From positions 62,001-126,000 of the forward strand of contig JAIOOS010000023.1 in the NCBI GenBank assembly GCA_021414305.1: a stretch of DNA of 64,000 nucleotides. The letters are read 5' to 3'. The first letter of the stretch is position 1. Each line of letters starts with the position of its first letter. Origin of the DNA: Burkholderiales bacterium (GTDB lineage Bacteria; Pseudomonadota; Gammaproteobacteria; Burkholderiales; Burkholderiaceae_C). The notes under the pieces were generated by a model. It was not told where the DNA came from and made no database searches. It worked only from the letters and a program-made list of their open reading frames with translations. This document shows, piece after piece, positions 9,828 to 17,548 of the stretch. The translations under genes were made by a program, and so were the position numbers.

Positions 9828-11171
9828 TCAGGTGTACGAGCCGAGCTTGCAGCCGAAGGCGTCGGCGCTCTGCATCAGGCCCGCACCGGCGACGACGTCC
9901 ACTACTTCCCAATAGTCTTCCTTGTTCTTCATGTCCTTGGGCGCCTTGCCCTTGACGATCACGACCGGGCGAACGAGCTGGTGATCGGCGGCGCGCCATT
10001 GCACCTCGCCGACCATGGAGTTGAGCTTGCGCGGCGATTCGTAGGACCTGATCACGTCGGGCGGATAGAACGTGCCGGCGTGCTCGACGGCTTCTGCCCA
10101 CAGGGCGAACTCCATGTAGGCGTTCTCGGCGCCCCACTCGGGCTTGTAGCCGTACTTCTTCTCGAACTCCTGGACGAACATCTTCGCCAGCGGGTACTTG
10201 TCTTCCAGCGTCCACCAGAAGTCGGTGGCGGCATAAACGCCCTCGGTGATATCGGCGCCGACTTCGCGGGCCAGGAAGGGGATCTGGTAGGGAATCACCA
10301 GCTTCATCCTGGGCAGCAGGCCGAACTGCTTGGCCTGCTGGGTGGACAGCACGGCGTCGTGGCCCCAGTTCACGTTGATGAGGAACTCGGCGCCGGAGTT
10401 GGCGATGTTGGTGAGGTAGGAGCTGAAATCGGGCGCGCCCAGCGGCGACACCTGATTCGTCACCATCTGCCAGCCGCCGTTCTTCGTCAGATAGTCGTTG
10501 ACCGACTTGGTGACGGTGTGGCCGTACGTGTAGTCCGGCGTCATGAACGCCGCCTTCTTGTTCTTGCCGTAGGCCTTGAGCAGCGCCGGGCCGATCGCGT
10601 TGGCCGCCGTCTCGCCGTAGAAGTTCTGGCGCACGCCGTAGCGCACGCAATCCTTGCCGGTGGTGTCGTTCGATCCGGAGATGCCGCACACGAACAGCAC
10701 CTTCTCGCGGTCGGCCAGCTTGTTCAACGCCACGGCCACCGCGCTGGACGTCCCGCCGGTGATCATGATCGCCTTGTTCTCCGTGATGAAGCGCTGCTGC
10801 GCCTGCACCGCGTCGTTGGGCTTGGCGGCCGAGTCGGCGACGCCGTACTTCAGCTCCTTGCCGAGCACGCCCTTGGTGGTCTTGGGCGAGATCTGCCGGA
10901 TCAGCGGATGGCCGGCGTTGATGTGCTCGATCGCCAGCTGGTAGCCCTTGAGCTCATCCTCGCCCTGGACCGCGTAGGTGCCGGTGCGAGGCACGCTGAT
11001 GCCGATGAACACCGAGTTGCCGGCTGCTCCGGCTGGCCAGGTGCCGATGGGCGGCTGGTCGGCGGCGAAGGCGAACCTCGCCGGCAGCGCCAGGCCGCCG
11101 GCCACGCCGAGGCCGGTGCGAATGAACCGACGGCGGCCGTCGACGAACGAACTCGGATTGCGGTCTTTCAT
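9828..11171 (-). CDS. ABC transporter substrate-binding protein with Tat-type signal
   Basis: A 447-residue periplasmic receptor of the Peripla_BP_6 family, first gene of the leftward Liv operon. Near the N-terminus RRRFIRTGLGVAGG is followed by a hydrophobic stretch and ALPARFAFA, a twin-arginine-type signal, so it is probably folded before export. VFIGISVPRTGTYAVQGEDE is the first ligand-domain strand. The chosen ATG (11171) has a GAGG six to seven bases upstream; ATGs at 11177 and 11183 are close alternatives. A perfect palindrome lies 36 bases upstream and a MarR gene is divergent, so transcription is probably controlled by that regulator. Ligand unknown. Confidence 0.87.
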   Translation of the reverse strand: MKDRNPSSFVDGRRRFIRTGLGVAGGLALPARFAFAADQPPIGTWPAGAAGNSVFIGISVPRTGTYAVQGEDELKGYQLAIEHINAGHPLIRQISPKTTKGVLGKELKYGVADSAAKPNDAVQAQQRFITENKAIMITGGTSSAVAVALNKLADREKVLFVCGISGSNDTTGKDCVRYGVRQNFYGETAANAIGPALLKAYGKNKKAAFMTPDYTYGHTVTKSVNDYLTKNGGWQMVTNQVSPLGAPDFSSYLTNIANSGAEFLINVNWGHDAVLSTQQAKQFGLLPRMKLVIPYQIPFLAREVGADITEGVYAATDFWWTLEDKYPLAKMFVQEFEKKYGYKPEWGAENAYMEFALWAEAVEHAGTFYPPDVIRSYESPRKLNSMVGEVQWRAADHQLVRPVVIVKGKAPKDMKNKEDYWEVVDVVAGAGLMQSADAFGCKLGSYT

Positions 11172-11206
11172 GGTCATCCTCATGAGCGGTGGACTCCGGA
11201 CAAATG

Positions 11207-11221
11207 TATCGTGACACGATA
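11207..11221. promoter_or_regulatory. 15-bp perfect palindrome, probable MarR operator
   Basis: TATCGTG and CACGATA flank a single A. It lies between the divergent binding-protein gene (start 11171) and the marR-type gene (start 11311). Size, symmetry and position fit a MarR dimer site that would control the Liv operon and the regulator itself. Confidence 0.6.
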
Positions 11222-11310
11222 TATCCAAGTCTAGGAAGGGGTCCGCTCGCTGCAAATCGGAGTTACCCGTATCCTGACGCGCTCTTTGAAGTTGCCAGGA
11301 GACGACGTCT

Positions 11311-11763
11311 TTGCTGCTGAAGAAGGCCGAAAAGCGGTTCAAGCTGGCCACGCGCGACTACGCGCAGCTCGCTTCCTTTCGCCATGCCCTGCGCGGCTTC
11401 CTGCGCTTCAGCGAAGCAGCGGCTGCGCAGGAAGGCCTGACCTCGCAGCACTACCAGGCGATGTTGATCCTGCGGGGCTGGCCCGACGGCCGGCCGGTCT
11501 TCATCAATGACCTGGCACAGCATCTTCTGATCAAGCACAACAGCGCGGTCGGCCTGGTGGACCGCCTTGCACAGGAAGGCCTCGTCGTGCGCGAGGCCTC
11601 GACCGTCGACCGCAGAAAGGTCGAGTTGTGCCTCTCGTCGCATGGCCGGCAGGTGCTGGCGAGGCTCGCCGCGGCGCACCGTGAAGAACTCCGGCGTATC
11701 GGGCCGATCATGAAGCGATTCTTCGCGGAACTCACGCACGACCAGGAGCATGGCGGCGCCTGA
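11311..11763 (+). CDS. MarR-family transcriptional regulator
   Basis: A 150-residue winged-helix regulator. The winged HTH runs over about residues 45-110, including FINDLAQHLLIKHNSAVGLVDRLAQEGLV and the wing STVDRRKVELCLSSHG. I use the TTG at 11311 because AGGAG lies nine bases upstream; no ATG gives a comparable start. It is divergent from the Liv operon with a palindrome between them, so it most likely represses that operon and responds to its substrate. It resembles the MarR protein encoded at 22365-22799, sharing the RF-EL/ALR-F-RFSE N-terminal pattern. Confidence 0.85.
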   Translation: MLLKKAEKRFKLATRDYAQLASFRHALRGFLRFSEAAAAQEGLTSQHYQAMLILRGWPDGRPVFINDLAQHLLIKHNSAVGLVDRLAQEGLVVREASTVDRRKVELCLSSHGRQVLARLAAAHREELRRIGPIMKRFFAELTHDQEHGGA

Positions 11764-11845
11764 CCAGGCGCAGTCGCCCGGAAGCAACTCCCCGGCGCCG
11801 ATTCGACTCGTCGGCGAAGCCGCGCCTGAGCAGGGCGACGCCGGG

Positions 11846-11860
11846 GGATGCGGGGCATCC
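11846..11860. terminator. Hairpin between convergent regulator genes
   Basis: GGATGC and GCATCC arms with a GGG loop. The hairpin lies 83 bases after the marR stop and 51 bases from the stop of the convergent HpaR-like gene. An outer pair CCCCGGCG (11790-11797) with CGCCGGGG (11839-11846) is also possible. No T tract, so the terminator role is tentative. Confidence 0.35.
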
Positions 11861-11867
11861 GCGATCA

Positions 11868-11893
11868 CCGCTTTGGCCAGGTCGCGATTGCCG
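11868..11893 (+). repeat. 26-bp direct repeat, copy 1 (intergenic)
   Basis: Identical over 26 bases to 19364-19389, same orientation. This copy is noncoding, between the convergent marR and HpaR-like genes. The other copy lies inside the ferritin-like gene, where it encodes GNRDLAKAA. Either a duplicated gene fragment or the trace of a recombination event. Confidence 0.8.
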
Positions 11894-11910
11894 CCGGCGC
11901 ACCGATGACC

Positions 11911-12369
11911 TCAATCATCGGCGCGCCCCTCACTCGAAAGGACCTGGCCAATCCTGTCCAGCGTTGCGTAGCACTGCTCCACGAACTCCGGTCCGAGCTG
12001 CCGTTCCATCTCGGCGTAGGCCTCTTCGATGTGCGGCGTCATGCGCTTGGCAAGGGAGCGGCTGCCCGGTGTGAGAGAGATCATGACCCGTCTTTGATCG
12101 TGATTGAGGCGCTTGCGCGACACCAGCTTCAGTTCCTCCATCCGAGCGAGCATGCCGGCCAGACTCGGACTTGAGATGCGGCAGATCTCTCCGATCTGGT
12201 GAGGCTCCATAGGCCCTGTGTCGAGCAATGCACGCACGATTCGCCACTGCTGCTCAGTAACTCCGTGGGCGTTGAGGATCGGGCGAAAGCGCCCCATCAC
12301 ATGCTCGCGGGCCTGCAGCAGGAGTAGCGGCAGACTGCGGTGAACGAGTCGGAGTGGCTTCGATCGCAT
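11911..12369 (-). CDS. MarR-family regulator, HpaR-like
   Basis: A 152-residue winged-helix regulator. The N-terminal RLVHRSLPLLLLQAREHVMG and the recognition region MEPHQIGEICRISSPSLAGMLARMEE resemble HpaR, the repressor of homoprotocatechuate degradation operons. The wing is LNHDQRRVMISLTPGS. It is divergent from a class II aldolase gene with an inverted repeat in the 118-base gap, so it probably controls the aldolase and binding-protein genes at 12.5-14.5 kb. No hpa ring-cleavage genes are in view, so its effector is uncertain. Confidence 0.85.
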   Translation of the reverse strand: MRSKPLRLVHRSLPLLLLQAREHVMGRFRPILNAHGVTEQQWRIVRALLDTGPMEPHQIGEICRISSPSLAGMLARMEELKLVSRKRLNHDQRRVMISLTPGSRSLAKRMTPHIEEAYAEMERQLGPEFVEQCYATLDRIGQVLSSEGRADD

Positions 12370-12433
12370 GTGGATTCCCCATGTCCTGGTATCGGAACTG
12401 CGCTTGACTCGATCCGCGCAGGCGTCAGAATAT

Positions 12434-12449
12434 CGCTAATGTATTAGTG
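12434..12449. promoter_or_regulatory. Inverted repeat, candidate operator of HpaR-like regulator
   Basis: CGCTAAT and ATTAGTG flank a GT centre, with six of seven pairs matching. It is an AT-rich island in the gap between the HpaR-like gene and the divergent aldolase gene, 38 bases before the aldolase start. Position and symmetry fit a MarR-family site. Confidence 0.5.
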
Positions 12450-12487
12450 AGTTTCGGCGGCATGCCGTCACACGATCCTAGCGAACC

Positions 12488-13285
12488 GTGAGTTCTTCCT
12501 CGTTGAACCTTCTCGACCAGGCCGAGGCGCTCTGTCCCGCAGATACGAGCGGTCCCGAGTGGCGCCTTCGCGTGGAGCTGGCAGCCTGCTATCGAGTCTT
12601 CCACCTTCTCGGCTGGACCGAACTGATCTTCAATCACATCACGCTGCGCATCCCCGGGGAGACCCCGGCCTATCTGATCAATCCCTTCGGCCTCAACTAC
12701 GGAGAAGTGACGGCGGTGAATCTGGTCAAGGTCGGCCACGACGGCGTTCCTCTGCAGACAACGCCATATCACGTCAATCGGGCGGGGTTCATCATCCATA
12801 GCGCGATTCATGGGGCGCGCGCGGACGCGCATTGCGTCATGCACACGCACACCACGGCCGGCATGGCGGTCGCCTGCAAGACCAACGGCCTGGGTCACGA
12901 CGACTTCTACGGTGCCGAGCTGTTCGGCGAGGTCGCCTATCACGCGTTCGAAGGCATCACCGTCCGCGCCGACGAAGGCCCACGTCTGATTGCCAGCCTG
13001 GCCGACAAGCGCGTCCTCATCCTACGCAACCATGGCCTGCTCGTTTGCGGCACGAGCGTATTCAACGCCTTTCGCTGGATGTGGACGCTGCAGCGGGCTT
13101 GCGAGGTCCAGCTCGCCGCCGACACGCTGAAGGGCGCGAACGTGCCGCTCGCCGATGCCGTCCGACTCGCGTGCGCTGCGGACGCCAAGGCCTTCGAGCC
13201 GAGAGAGTCCCTCGAGAAGATGCTGTTCGACAGCGTGTTGCGTCGCTGCGGCCTCGGCGCCGCGACGCTGACGGGCCGGACCTGA
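12488..13285 (+). CDS. Class II aldolase/adducin-family protein
   Basis: A 265-residue cytoplasmic protein of the class II aldolase/adducin fold. The metal-binding HTHTTAGMAVACK block (His pair) near residue 120 and LRNHGLLVCG near residue 180 are present. Members cleave or epimerise sugar phosphates, or act as decarboxylase-like enzymes; the divergent regulator and the downstream binding protein suggest catabolism of an imported carboxylate or sugar acid. The start is a GTG at 12488, directly ahead of conserved sequence. The exact reaction cannot be assigned. Confidence 0.82.
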   Translation: MSSSSLNLLDQAEALCPADTSGPEWRLRVELAACYRVFHLLGWTELIFNHITLRIPGETPAYLINPFGLNYGEVTAVNLVKVGHDGVPLQTTPYHVNRAGFIIHSAIHGARADAHCVMHTHTTAGMAVACKTNGLGHDDFYGAELFGEVAYHAFEGITVRADEGPRLIASLADKRVLILRNHGLLVCGTSVFNAFRWMWTLQRACEVQLAADTLKGANVPLADAVRLACAADAKAFEPRESLEKMLFDSVLRRCGLGAATLTGRT

Positions 13286-13333
13286 GCCGCTATCGATTCG
13301 AAGCGCGACTGCGCAAACACAAGAGGAGACACC

Positions 13334-14482
13334 GTGAAATCGATCTACAAGCATGCGGTCGCGGCGGCAGCCATGGCCTTCGGTCTGGCCGCGCACGCCG
13401 ACATCCACGTCGGCGTCATCCTCTCCACCACCGGTCCTGGCGCTTCGCTCGGCATCGCGGAGCAGAACAGCGTCAAGCTGTGGCCCTCGGAGATTGCCGG
13501 GGAAAAGTTGCGCATCACGTTCCTCAACGACGAGTCCGATACCACGGCCGCCGCCAAAAGCGCGAACCGCCTGGTGTCCGAGAGCAATGTCGACGTTGTC
13601 GTGGGCCCCTCACTGACACCGACGTCGCTTTCGGCGCTGGACATCGTCGCTCGCGGCAACACGCCGATGATCTCGCTCGCGGGCGGCGGCGCCATCATCG
13701 ATCCGCCAGACGGGCCGCGCCGCTGGGCCTTTCGCATGGCGCCTCCTGAATCGATCGCGGTCAGCCTGGTGCTCGAGCACATGATGGCGCATGGCGTCAA
13801 GAAGGTCGGCGTGGTCGCCTTGGCCACCAGCTTCGGCGAGGGCTACACCAAGACCCTGGAACGACTCGCCCCCGGCAAAGGCCTCGCGGTCGTGAGCGTC
13901 GAACGCTACAACCAGACCGACACGTCAGTAACCGCGCAGGTACTGCGACTGCTTGCTGCCCAGCCGGATGCCGTCTACATCATGAGTTCCGGTACGCCGG
14001 GCGCACTGCCTCAGATCGAGCTGTCCCGGCGCGGCTTCAAGGGACCGGTCTATCAGACCCAGGGAGTGGCGAACAACGACTTCCTCCGCGTCGGCGGAAA
14101 GGATCTCGAAGGCGGCTACATGACCGTTGGTCCGGTGCTCGTTGCCGAGCAATTGCCCGACTCCTCCCCGCTCAAGGCGCCGGCGAGCGAGTTCGTCAAG
14201 CACTATGAGACGACCTACGGAGCAGGCTCGCGCTCGCTCTTCGCGGCTTCGGCCTGGACCGCAGTGGCTTGGCTCGAAGCGGCGGTGCCGCAAGCCCTGA
14301 AGAAGGGCAGGCCCGGTACGCCCGAGTTCCGGGCCGCGCTGCGCGATGCGCTCGAGCTCATGAAGGACGTTGTCACACCGGAAGCCATCTACTCCATGAG
14401 CGCAACCAACCACAACGGCGCCGACCCGCGTTCGCAGGTCCTGGTGCGCATCGTCGACGGTCGCTGGAAGCTGCAGAACTGA
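13334..14482 (+). CDS. ABC transporter substrate-binding protein (Liv-type), orphan
   Basis: A 382-residue periplasmic binding protein of the Peripla_BP_6 family. A standard Sec signal peptide (MKSIYKHAVAAAAMAFGLAAHA) ends near residue 22. IHVGVILSTTGPGASLG opens the mature domain. AGGAG lies about ten bases before the ATG. No permease or ATPase gene is next to it, so it must share a transporter encoded elsewhere, possibly one of the two Liv systems in this window. It follows the aldolase gene by 48 bases and is probably co-transcribed. Confidence 0.85.
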   Translation: MKSIYKHAVAAAAMAFGLAAHADIHVGVILSTTGPGASLGIAEQNSVKLWPSEIAGEKLRITFLNDESDTTAAAKSANRLVSESNVDVVVGPSLTPTSLSALDIVARGNTPMISLAGGGAIIDPPDGPRRWAFRMAPPESIAVSLVLEHMMAHGVKKVGVVALATSFGEGYTKTLERLAPGKGLAVVSVERYNQTDTSVTAQVLRLLAAQPDAVYIMSSGTPGALPQIELSRRGFKGPVYQTQGVANNDFLRVGGKDLEGGYMTVGPVLVAEQLPDSSPLKAPASEFVKHYETTYGAGSRSLFAASAWTAVAWLEAAVPQALKKGRPGTPEFRAALRDALELMKDVVTPEAIYSMSATNHNGADPRSQVLVRIVDGRWKLQN

Positions 14483-14488
14483 GCGCCT

Positions 14489-15379
14489 TCACGTGGCGAC
14501 ACCCGCCTGCCGGCCGAGCGCATCGAGGAACATGCGCACCTTGGCCGGCATCAGCCGCCTCGCCGGCAGCAAGGCGTAGACGCGCAGCGGCTCGCAGGCG
14601 AGTCCAGGAAGAAGGCGGCGCAGGCGACCGGCTTGCACCGCCTCCTCGCAGAACGTTGCGGTGATGCGCGCGACCCCGAGGCCGGCGATTGCCGCCTGAA
14701 GGCGGACATTGGCATTGCCGCTATGCAGTCTGGGCGTGGGAACGGCGACGCTCTCGCTCGAGCCATCGGCGTGAGTGAAGGTCCAGCGCATGTCAGCGGC
14801 GCCGCATAGGAGGGGCATTTCCGCGAGTGCCTGGGGCGTCTTCGGCGTGCCTTGCCGCTCGAGCAGCGCCGGCGCGGCATAGACCCCTCGTTCCAGCGAG
14901 AACATGCGCCGCTGAACTACGCTCGATCCGGGCAGACCGCTCTCGAGCATCGCGAAGGCGATGTCATAGCGCTTCTCGAGCGGATTGACGGGCTCGTGCT
15001 CGACGTCGAGTCGTACCTTGAGTCGCGGATAGCGCGCCATCAGTTCGCAGGCGACGGGCCCGAGGTGGTGCGCCCCGAACTCGTACGGAGCGGCGATGCG
15101 CAGAGTGCCGGCAATCGCCTCGCCTTGGGCAAGCGCATCGGCCCTGGCTTCCCGCAAGCCGATGAACAACGGCCCTATGCCGTGATAAAGCGAGTCGCCG
15201 GCGTCCGTGGCCCGCATCTGCCGCGTCGTCCGCTCCAGCAACCGCATGCCGAGGGCCTCTTCGAGGCGGGCGATCGCCGCACTGATCGTCGACTTGGGCC
15301 GGCCTGTCTCGCGCGCCGCGGCGGAAAAGCCGCCTTGCTCAATGACGTGGCAGAAGACGTCGTAGTCGTCCCAGTTCAT
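14489..15379 (-). CDS. LysR-family transcriptional regulator
   Basis: A 296-residue LysR regulator: N-terminal helix-turn-helix over residues 1-62 (FSAAARETGRPKSTISAAIARLEE) followed by the two-lobe effector domain. The gene is divergent from the Rieske oxygenase gene and is therefore its likely activator, responding to an aromatic substrate. It converges with the binding-protein gene with a six-base gap. Confidence 0.88.
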   Translation of the reverse strand: MNWDDYDVFCHVIEQGGFSAAARETGRPKSTISAAIARLEEALGMRLLERTTRQMRATDAGDSLYHGIGPLFIGLREARADALAQGEAIAGTLRIAAPYEFGAHHLGPVACELMARYPRLKVRLDVEHEPVNPLEKRYDIAFAMLESGLPGSSVVQRRMFSLERGVYAAPALLERQGTPKTPQALAEMPLLCGAADMRWTFTHADGSSESVAVPTPRLHSGNANVRLQAAIAGLGVARITATFCEEAVQAGRLRRLLPGLACEPLRVYALLPARRLMPAKVRMFLDALGRQAGVAT

Positions 15380-15401
15380 GAAGCTGATTGTCCAGCGATC
15401 C

Positions 15402-15414
15402 GAACGGTGTGTTC
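15402..15414. promoter_or_regulatory. Short inverted repeat in LysR/oxygenase promoter region
   Basis: GAAC and GTTC flank five bases, 23 bases from the LysR start and 64 bases ahead of the oxygenase start. LysR proteins usually bind such dyads in the gap to a divergent target gene, but the arms are short. Confidence 0.3.
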
Positions 15415-15477
15415 ATCCAGAGACGATTTACCTCGATGCGCAGGGTGACTAAGCTGCCCTCGCACGGGGAGAACGCG

Positions 15478-16551
15478 ATGGTTGAAAGCGACGAGGGCCT
15501 GTTCCTGAAAAATTGCTGGTACGTGGCCGCATGGGAGCACGAGCTGATCGACGGCGCCAAGCTGGCTCGCACCATCCTCGAGACGCCGGTCGTCATCTAC
15601 CAGGGTGAGAGCGGCCAGGTCGTGGCGCTCATCGACCGCTGCTGCCATCGCGGCGCGCCGCTCTCGATGGGCCGTATCGAGGGCGACTGCATTCGCTGCA
15701 TGTACCACGGCATGAAGTTCGAGCCCTCCGGAAAATGCATCCAGATCCCGGGTCAGGACATGATCCCGCCCAAGCTCGGCGTACGCAGCTTTCCGGTGGT
15801 CGCGCGCGACCACCTCGTGTGGATCTGGATGGGCGACCCGGCCAAGGCCGACCCCGCGCTGATCATCGACTACGAGCCGCTGCACGATCCGGCGTGGAAG
15901 GGCATGCCGGCGTACATGCACTACGACGCCAACTGGCTGCTGATCGTCGACAACCTGAGCGATTTCGCCCACCTCGCCTTCGTGCACACCAAGACGCTCG
16001 GCGGCTCCGAGGAGTACGCCTACCAGACCAAGCCGCTCAACATCGAACGGCTGGACAACGGCTTTCGGGTCGAGCGCTGGCACATGAACAGCGATTCGCC
16101 GCCGTTCCACAGGAAGGTGATCGCCGACAAGACCGCAAAGGTCGACCGCCGCAACATCGGCCACATGCACGTGCCGGGCATCTTCTTCCTCGAATCGATG
16201 TTCGCGCCGGCCGGCACTGGCGCCGAGAAGGGCAACACCGCCGGCACGCGCCAGTACCGCAACTGCCAGTTCATGACGCCGGAGACGCGCCGCACGACCC
16301 ACTTCTTCTGGAACTACCTGCACAACTTCGACCTCGACGATCCGAACATAGCCCTGTCGCTCTGCAACAGCCTGCGCGAAGGCTTCATGGAAGACAAGGC
16401 GATCATCGAGGCGCAGCAGAAGCTCTTCGACAAGGACCCCGACACCAAGCTGCTCGCGATCGCCGCCGACGCGCCGCTCTCGCACTTTCGCTGGACACTG
16501 AAGCAGAAGATCGCCGAAGAACGCGGCGCGTCGATGCCCGTGGCGGCGTGA
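15478..16551 (+). CDS. Rieske non-haem iron oxygenase, VanA-like
   Basis: A 357-residue oxygenase subunit of the vanillate O-demethylase/phthalate dioxygenase class. The Rieske cluster ligands are in CCHRGAPL and CMYHGMKF (CxH and CxxH) near residues 52-80. The mononuclear iron site is in DNLSDFAHLAFVH. The ATG at 15478 (MVESDEGLF) follows GGGGAGAACGCG, a good ribosome site; an upstream in-frame ATG at 15388 is less likely. Its stop overlaps the GTG start of the reductase gene. It probably O-demethylates or hydroxylates an aromatic acid; the substrate is not known. Confidence 0.88.
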   Translation: MVESDEGLFLKNCWYVAAWEHELIDGAKLARTILETPVVIYQGESGQVVALIDRCCHRGAPLSMGRIEGDCIRCMYHGMKFEPSGKCIQIPGQDMIPPKLGVRSFPVVARDHLVWIWMGDPAKADPALIIDYEPLHDPAWKGMPAYMHYDANWLLIVDNLSDFAHLAFVHTKTLGGSEEYAYQTKPLNIERLDNGFRVERWHMNSDSPPFHRKVIADKTAKVDRRNIGHMHVPGIFFLESMFAPAGTGAEKGNTAGTRQYRNCQFMTPETRRTTHFFWNYLHNFDLDDPNIALSLCNSLREGFMEDKAIIEAQQKLFDKDPDTKLLAIAADAPLSHFRWTLKQKIAEERGASMPVAA

Positions 16552-17516
16552 CTCGGCTGCTGCTCGAAGTCAGCGACGTCCGCGCCGAAGCGCTCGACGT
16601 GCTGCTGGTCGAGCTGCGCGCCGCCGGTGGTGGGCCGCTGGAGCCGTTCGAGCCGGGCGCCCACCTCGAGTTCGAGCTGCCGAACGGGCTGATCCGCCAC
16701 TATTCGCTCACCAACGACTGGCGGGAGCGCGATCGCTACGTCGTCGGCGTCGGCCGCGCAGCCAACGGCCGCGGCGGCTCCGATTTCATACACCAGTCGC
16801 TGCGCCGGGGCGGCCGGCTGACGGCGAGCGCGCCGCGCAACAACTTCGCCCTCGACCCGGCCGCCGCGAGCTATCTCTTCGTCGCTGGCGGCATCGGCGT
16901 GACGCCGATCATGTCGATGGTCCGGCGCTGCGCCGCGGAGGGTCGCGACTGGCGCCTCGTCTATGCGGCACGCAATGCGCAGCGCGCTGCGTTCTACGAA
17001 ACCCTGCGCGCCTTCGGCGACCGGGTGCACTTCCACTTCGACGACCAGGCCGGCGCCGTGCTCGACGCACGCCGCTGGCTGGCCACGCGCTCCGAGGGAC
17101 AGCACGTCTATTGCTGCGGTCCGCAGCCGCTGATGCGGGCGGTGCGCGAGGGCGCGGCGCATTACCCACCGGACTGCGTCCACTTCGAGTACTTCGTCGG
17201 TACCGCGGCCAAGGCACTGGCCGAGGCGCCGGCCGCCGGCACTGGAGAAGGTGAATTCCGTGTCGACTTGAAGCGCAGCAAGCTCTCCCTCGTCGTCCCG
17301 GCAGAACTCAGCATTCTCGAAGTGCTGGAAGCGAACGGCGTGAAAGTGCCATTCTCTTGCCGGGAGGGTCTGTGCCGGACCTGCGAGACCACCGTATGCG
17401 AAGGCGAGGTCGAGCATCGCGACTACGTGCTCTCGGCCGCGGAGCGTGCCGAGAGCAAGACGATGATGGTCTGCGTTTCGCGGTCGAGATCCGCTGTCCT
17501 CGTTCTCGACCGCTGA
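16548..17516 (+). CDS. Phthalate dioxygenase reductase-type electron transfer protein, VanB-like
   Basis: A 322-residue reductase that moves electrons from NAD(P)H to the partner oxygenase. An FMN-binding beta barrel (HYSLTN near residue 45), a nicotinamide-binding domain (FVAGGIGVTPIMSM, YCCGPQPLM) and a C-terminal plant-type [2Fe-2S] domain (CREGLCRTC, with the fourth Cys in MMVCVSRS) occur in that order. The frame is open far upstream, but the real start is the GTG at 16548, which overlaps the oxygenase stop (GTGA). Confidence 0.88.
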   Translation: MTRLLLEVSDVRAEALDVLLVELRAAGGGPLEPFEPGAHLEFELPNGLIRHYSLTNDWRERDRYVVGVGRAANGRGGSDFIHQSLRRGGRLTASAPRNNFALDPAAASYLFVAGGIGVTPIMSMVRRCAAEGRDWRLVYAARNAQRAAFYETLRAFGDRVHFHFDDQAGAVLDARRWLATRSEGQHVYCCGPQPLMRAVREGAAHYPPDCVHFEYFVGTAAKALAEAPAAGTGEGEFRVDLKRSKLSLVVPAELSILEVLEANGVKVPFSCREGLCRTCETTVCEGEVEHRDYVLSAAERAESKTMMVCVSRSRSAVLVLDR

Positions 17517-17548
17517 GCAGCGGGGCCTCGTAGCGCGCCCCCGGCGAC

